From contig JAALGY010000015.1 in the NCBI GenBank assembly GCA_032358165.1, positions 868,001-932,000 of the forward strand: a DNA stretch of 64,000 nt. Reading direction: 5' to 3'. Below, one piece after another: positions 60,445 to 64,000 of the stretch. The translations under genes were made by a program, and so were the position numbers. Numbering within the stretch: position 1 is the first letter of the stretch; each line of letters begins with the position of its first letter. The notes below the pieces were generated by a model. That model searched no databases. It worked only from the letters and a program-made list of their open reading frames with translations, and was not told the origin of the DNA. Origin of the DNA: Diplosphaera chodatii (taxonomy: Eukaryota > Chlorophyta > Trebouxiophyceae > Prasiolales > Stichococcaceae).

Positions 60445-62681
60445 TTAGTAGAGCAGCGGGACGATGCGATATCTGACCATCGACGTATACTTGTCCCACT
60501 CCTTCCCATATTTCAGCTTGCATGCGTGACCATCCCGCCGATCCCGGTGCACTGCATATGGCCAATCCACAATCGCATCTCTGATCAGTAGTGGCAAGCA
60601 CACTTGCGTGTATGGACATGGGACGACTTCGGCTCAACTCACCCAAGAGGATGCCGAAATATATGACATAGAAGTACGGGACCACGCTACCAAAGCCACA
60701 TGGCAAGCACCACGCCCATCTGCAGTGCAGTGAAACAATCTGAAGGACGGAGCTCAGGGCGATTGCACACCTATAGCATGTCGTTGCTGAAGGTGCATCA
60801 AAAAACCTCGGGCGCTGTGCCCACTGAATACAGCATCGTCAGGTGCTGAAGAGGCGAAATGTCGACAACACTCACGGCAACAACTCTGCAACGAATGCTC
60901 ACGCCATGAGCCAGTCGCCAAAGTAGTTGATGTGGCGGGCGACGCCCCACCAGCCCGACACCAGCAGCTGCCGCCCGCGCTCCGTCCTGATGGTCTGCAG
61001 GCCACGCACCCTCGGGTGGCCCGGGTCCCGCCGGAACAGGTCTTTCTGGGAGTTGCTGCCGCGGAAGGTGAGGTACCCCGCCGCCTTTATGGACAGGATG
61101 CCGCAGGTCGCCAGCCATGACAGCGTCTGCACAAGTCATGAGCCGCGATCAGTTCCTCAGGCTGCAGATATCAGAGGATCGTGCTTGCGTTGACAGTTGT
61201 CCGGGTAGGAAGCAGCACAGGAGGGGCATGATGTGGGCATTGTGCAGCAGCCACATTTTAGGGAGCGAGAAAGCATCGCTGTTTACCTGTGGGTGGTCTG
61301 CCAAGTAGCGCGACTGGAGACAGTATATGAACGGCACCCATGTGAGGTCGCCAAAAGCCTGCGAGCATGCATGCATGCTATGCATCAATTCTGCACCACA
61401 ACATGCTGCATTGCATGTGCGTGCAAGAAAAATAAAAACGCAGTGATCATCAGGATGCCTCGTGCTCACCAGCATGAAACCAAAGCCGTCAGAGGTGATG
61501 TCCATGGTCGTCAGAATGGACGGCTCGAAGTAGACCGAGTCCACAATGTACACCATCTGGAATGCAACAACCAGCAGCATTGCCATGCTCACACGCCCTG
61601 TCCGCAGGTACTCTGCCTGCATCATACCTAGGTTGAGCACCGCCCAGCCTGCAGGGCGGAGTATGGATTGAATGCTCATGCAGACAGCTGTGAGGCAGGT
61701 CAGGCATGCAGCACCAGGGGTACTTGTCCAAGCTGAGGTAGCGCTACGAAGTACACGCCATGCGTCAACACATCAAGCGATGGCAGAGTGTGGGCAGATG
61801 CCAGCAACCTGCCATACCAGCTGCAAGGTACAAACTTACCCATCATGCCGGGGTACAGTTCACAAAACTCCTTCAGATCCAAGGAGCCAATACGCGGGTT
61901 CAGCTCCCTCCCCATGAAAAACTCGTATATGGGATACTGTGCCCACTCGCTGCTGTCTGGACGCCCGCTGCTGCCCTGCGGCCCGCTGCTGTTGGGTCTG
62001 CTGTTGGTCGTGCTGCCGTTTGTGCCGGTACTGCTGTGGCCATTTGTGGGCGGCTCGAAGTGCTGTGACAGCATCCTTTTGCCCCAGAAAGACGAGGCGT
62101 ACAGCCACATCGACAGTGCAAAGCTGAACAGCAGCGATGCCGTCATCAGCGGCACAAAATTGGCGTGCACCCAGGCCAGCTTCTCGGTCGTCAGTGCTAG
62201 TGCTGCTGCAGCGGCAAGCGTGATGCCAAGGTTGTAGACACCTGCAAAGCGCAGCCTGCCCAGTCCACTGCAGTGTTATGTGCCCATGGCTCATGCACCA
62301 GGCACAGCGGGCCTCTGGCACGGCACTATGCTCATAACGCCCTGCAACGGTGCCGAGCAACAGCCTGCCTGTGAGCTTGTACGTCAGGCGGCTGCCGTCC
62401 CGCAACTGTGTGCCCTGCAACCGCCGCCCTGGCAGCAGCAGGTGCAGTCCAATCTGGAATGCCAGCCAGCCCAGCCACACGCCGCATGCTTGCCACGTGA
62501 ACAGCGGCGTGCCGAGGGGCCAACCCGGCAGGTGCGGCCGCGGCCGCAGAGTCAGACATCCGCGCGCGTTGCATATGTCAACTAAGCCATACAGCACCGC
62601 CGGCAGAGCGATCATGATGACAAGCGGCCCAAGCCGCGGCCCACAAAACTCAAAATGACGCTGCGCAGAGCGAGGCGCCAT
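60445..62681 (-). CDS. Delta(14)-sterol reductase (ERG24/FACKEL family)
   Basis: ER multi-pass enzyme reducing the C14-C15 double bond left after C14 demethylation, using NADPH. Start ATG 62681 ([20 protein letters not shown]). Then [55 protein letters not shown], and a helix with a Ser/Asn/Gly-rich loop ([20 protein letters not shown]). [20 protein letters not shown] then [48 protein letters not shown] then [47 protein letters not shown] then [39 protein letters not shown], and the C terminus [20 protein letters not shown] then RIVPLLY. Stop TAA at 60445-60447. RELNPR, GFG and [18 protein letters not shown] are the diagnostic ERG4/ERG24 motifs. C-14 rather than C-7 or C-24 specificity is inferred from overall resemblance. 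The low-complexity loop is an insertion. Confidence 0.92.
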
Positions 62682-63218
62682 ATTGTCGCAGGCCTTTGCT
62701 GACCTCCTTCACCACAACAAGTGCCAGGAAGTGGTGTGCTAGAAACGCAGGTCAGATGTGTGGAGCGTATCCCCACACATCATCACAAGCGGCTTTCGTA
62801 TCACTTAAGGTGTCGAGCCTAACAGCAAAGCATATCAGCAGATGTGCAGCAGCTCTGCAGCGTTGTGCGTCTGCAATATGGCTACTGCACCCCGGGAGTT
62901 GCCACTGAGATCAGTCGATCTCAGAAGTCTGACGGCAAAATAGGTGATCAAACGCAATGTTGCATACAGATACTCTATCAGAGGCGCAATACAAACTCAG
63001 CTGATCGACCAAACGTGCAGGCGTGACGTTTGAAGTTGGTGTGCGCGACAGGAGGACAGGACGCAGGAAACTCATTTCTGTAGGCAACCGCCCTGTGCTG
63101 ATAATCGCAGCTGCCCTCAGCCATATGTCCGGCATCCGCACCTTCGGTCGGCCCCTCTTCGCGCAGACCCCGCTGCGTGTGACGCTGTCCCCTGGCCGCA
63201 CGCCCCCGAAGTGCAATC
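62682..63218. other. Divergent promoter region, sterol reductase / transketolase
   Basis: Head-to-head gap of 537 bases. No coding exon or distinct motif recognised. Confidence 0.4.
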
Positions 63219-64000
63219 ATGGTGGCGGTCATGATGCACGCGTCGATCAACGGCCTGAAGGCGGCTCACCAGCAGCCTGCGTGTGCAAAGCACAGCCTTG
63301 CCGGCAGCCCGCTGCTGGCTCGCCGCGCTGGTGTGCAAGTCAGGCTGCCGCAGCGCATGGTGACAACGGCCAGCGGCATCGAGGTCCCTGACGTTGTCAA
63401 GATCAAGGAGCCTGAGATCGACGACGCTGTGAACGCTATCCGCTTCCTGTCGATCGATGGCGTCAACGCAGCGAAGTCCGGTCATCCGGGACTGCCCATG
63501 GGCTGTGCCCCGATGGCGTACGTGCTGTGGAAGGAGACCATGAAGCTGAACCCAAAGAACCCGTACTTCTTCAACCGCGACCGCTTTGTGCTGTCAGCTG
63601 GCCACGGGTCAATGCTGCAGTACTCACTGCTGCACCTGGCCGGCTTTGACTCTGTCCAGGTTGATGACCTGAAGCAGTTCCGCCAGTGGGAGAGCAAGAC
63701 GCCTGGCCACCCAGAGAACTTCCTGACCCCCGGCGTGGAGGTCACCACCGGTCCCCTGGGCCAGGGTGTCGGCAACGCCGTCGGGCTGGCGGCAGCAGAG
63801 GCGCACCTGGCGGCGCGCTACAACAAGGACGACTGCAAGATCGTCGACCACTACACCTACTGCATCATGGGCGACGGGTGCAACATGGAGGGTATCTCCA
63901 ACGAGGCCGCATCGCTGGCTGGCCACTGGGGCCTGGGCAAGCTGATCGCCTTCTACGACGACAACCAGATCTCCATCGACGGCAACACTGATATCTCCTT
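63219..64000 (+). CDS. Transketolase, chloroplast precursor, 3' end beyond window
   Basis: Thiamine-diphosphate enzyme of the Calvin-Benson cycle and pentose phosphate pathway, transferring two-carbon ketol units. Start ATG 63219 ([20 protein letters not shown]). The first 45 or so residues (rich in Ala, Ser, Arg) form a plastid transit peptide. The mature enzyme begins near [20 protein letters not shown] and continues [60 protein letters not shown] then [19 protein letters not shown], and [20 protein letters not shown] then [25 protein letters not shown] and GDGCNMEG followed by the N of the diphosphate/Mg site (GDG..30..N) are intact. The frame stays open, without introns, to the window edge (about 260 codons). 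Confidence 0.97.
   Translation, partial: MVAVMMHASINGLKAAHQQPACAKHSLAGSPLLARRAGVQVRLPQRMVTTASGIEVPDVVKIKEPEIDDAVNAIRFLSIDGVNAAKSGHPGLPMGCAPMAYVLWKETMKLNPKNPYFFNRDRFVLSAGHGSMLQYSLLHLAGFDSVQVDDLKQFRQWESKTPGHPENFLTPGVEVTTGPLGQGVGNAVGLAAAEAHLAARYNKDDCKIVDHYTYCIMGDGCNMEGISNEAASLAGHWGLGKLIAFYDDNQISIDGNTDIS

Overview
The window is nuclear DNA of a green alga (Chlorophyta). The evidence is a nuclear gene for photosystem I subunit PsaH with a transit peptide, a plant-type SufE-NadA quinolinate synthase, a plastid-type transketolase, many short GT-AG introns splitting almost every gene, and TGTAA poly(A) signals, the chlorophyte form, downstream of several stops. No CRISPR array, rRNA, phage or bacterial operon was seen. 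The species cannot be named from this sequence.

I assembled gene models by joining exons whose splice phases match and whose joined protein continues a known family. About 23 genes lie on both strands in head-to-head and tail-to-tail pairs. From left to right they are: aspartate aminotransferase (-, partial); an STI1-DHHC palmitoyltransferase fusion (+); PSAH (+); RPL35 (-); a GH47 alpha-mannosidase (+); an ELO fatty acid elongase (-); a two-RRM RNA-binding protein (+); a D-cysteine desulfhydrase/ACC deaminase-like enzyme (-); a MOG1-like Ran-binding protein (+); a large TET/JBP-like 2-oxoglutarate dioxygenase with two CW zinc fingers (-); a short-chain dehydrogenase (+); an aldo/keto reductase (-); RTF2 with an N-terminal ubiquitin-like domain (-); a GT64 exostosin-like glycosyltransferase (+); a carboxymuconolactone-decarboxylase-like protein (+); RGP1 (-); TRMT10 (+); a selenium-binding protein/methanethiol oxidase (+); a SYLF-domain protein (+); TRAP-beta (-); SufE-NadA quinolinate synthase (+); sterol C-14 reductase (-); transketolase (+, partial).

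Most are housekeeping genes with no shared pathway, as expected for a eukaryotic chromosome. Several act in the secretory pathway: GH47, TRAP-beta, RGP1, DHHC, GT64 and ELO. The most interesting locus is 23746-29148. It encodes a predicted chromatin-targeted DNA (or RNA) base-modifying oxygenase, carries a MITE-like inverted-repeat element in one intron, and ends 38 bp from the stop of a convergent gene. Other notable points are the STI1-DHHC fusion and recurrent GC-AG introns.

For multi-exon genes the coordinates span start codon to stop codon including introns. Exon sums were checked to be a multiple of three for PSAH (135 aa), RPL35 (123 aa) and ELO (293 aa). Elsewhere, exons were joined by phase and homology, and some 5' ends remain uncertain, as stated per entry.
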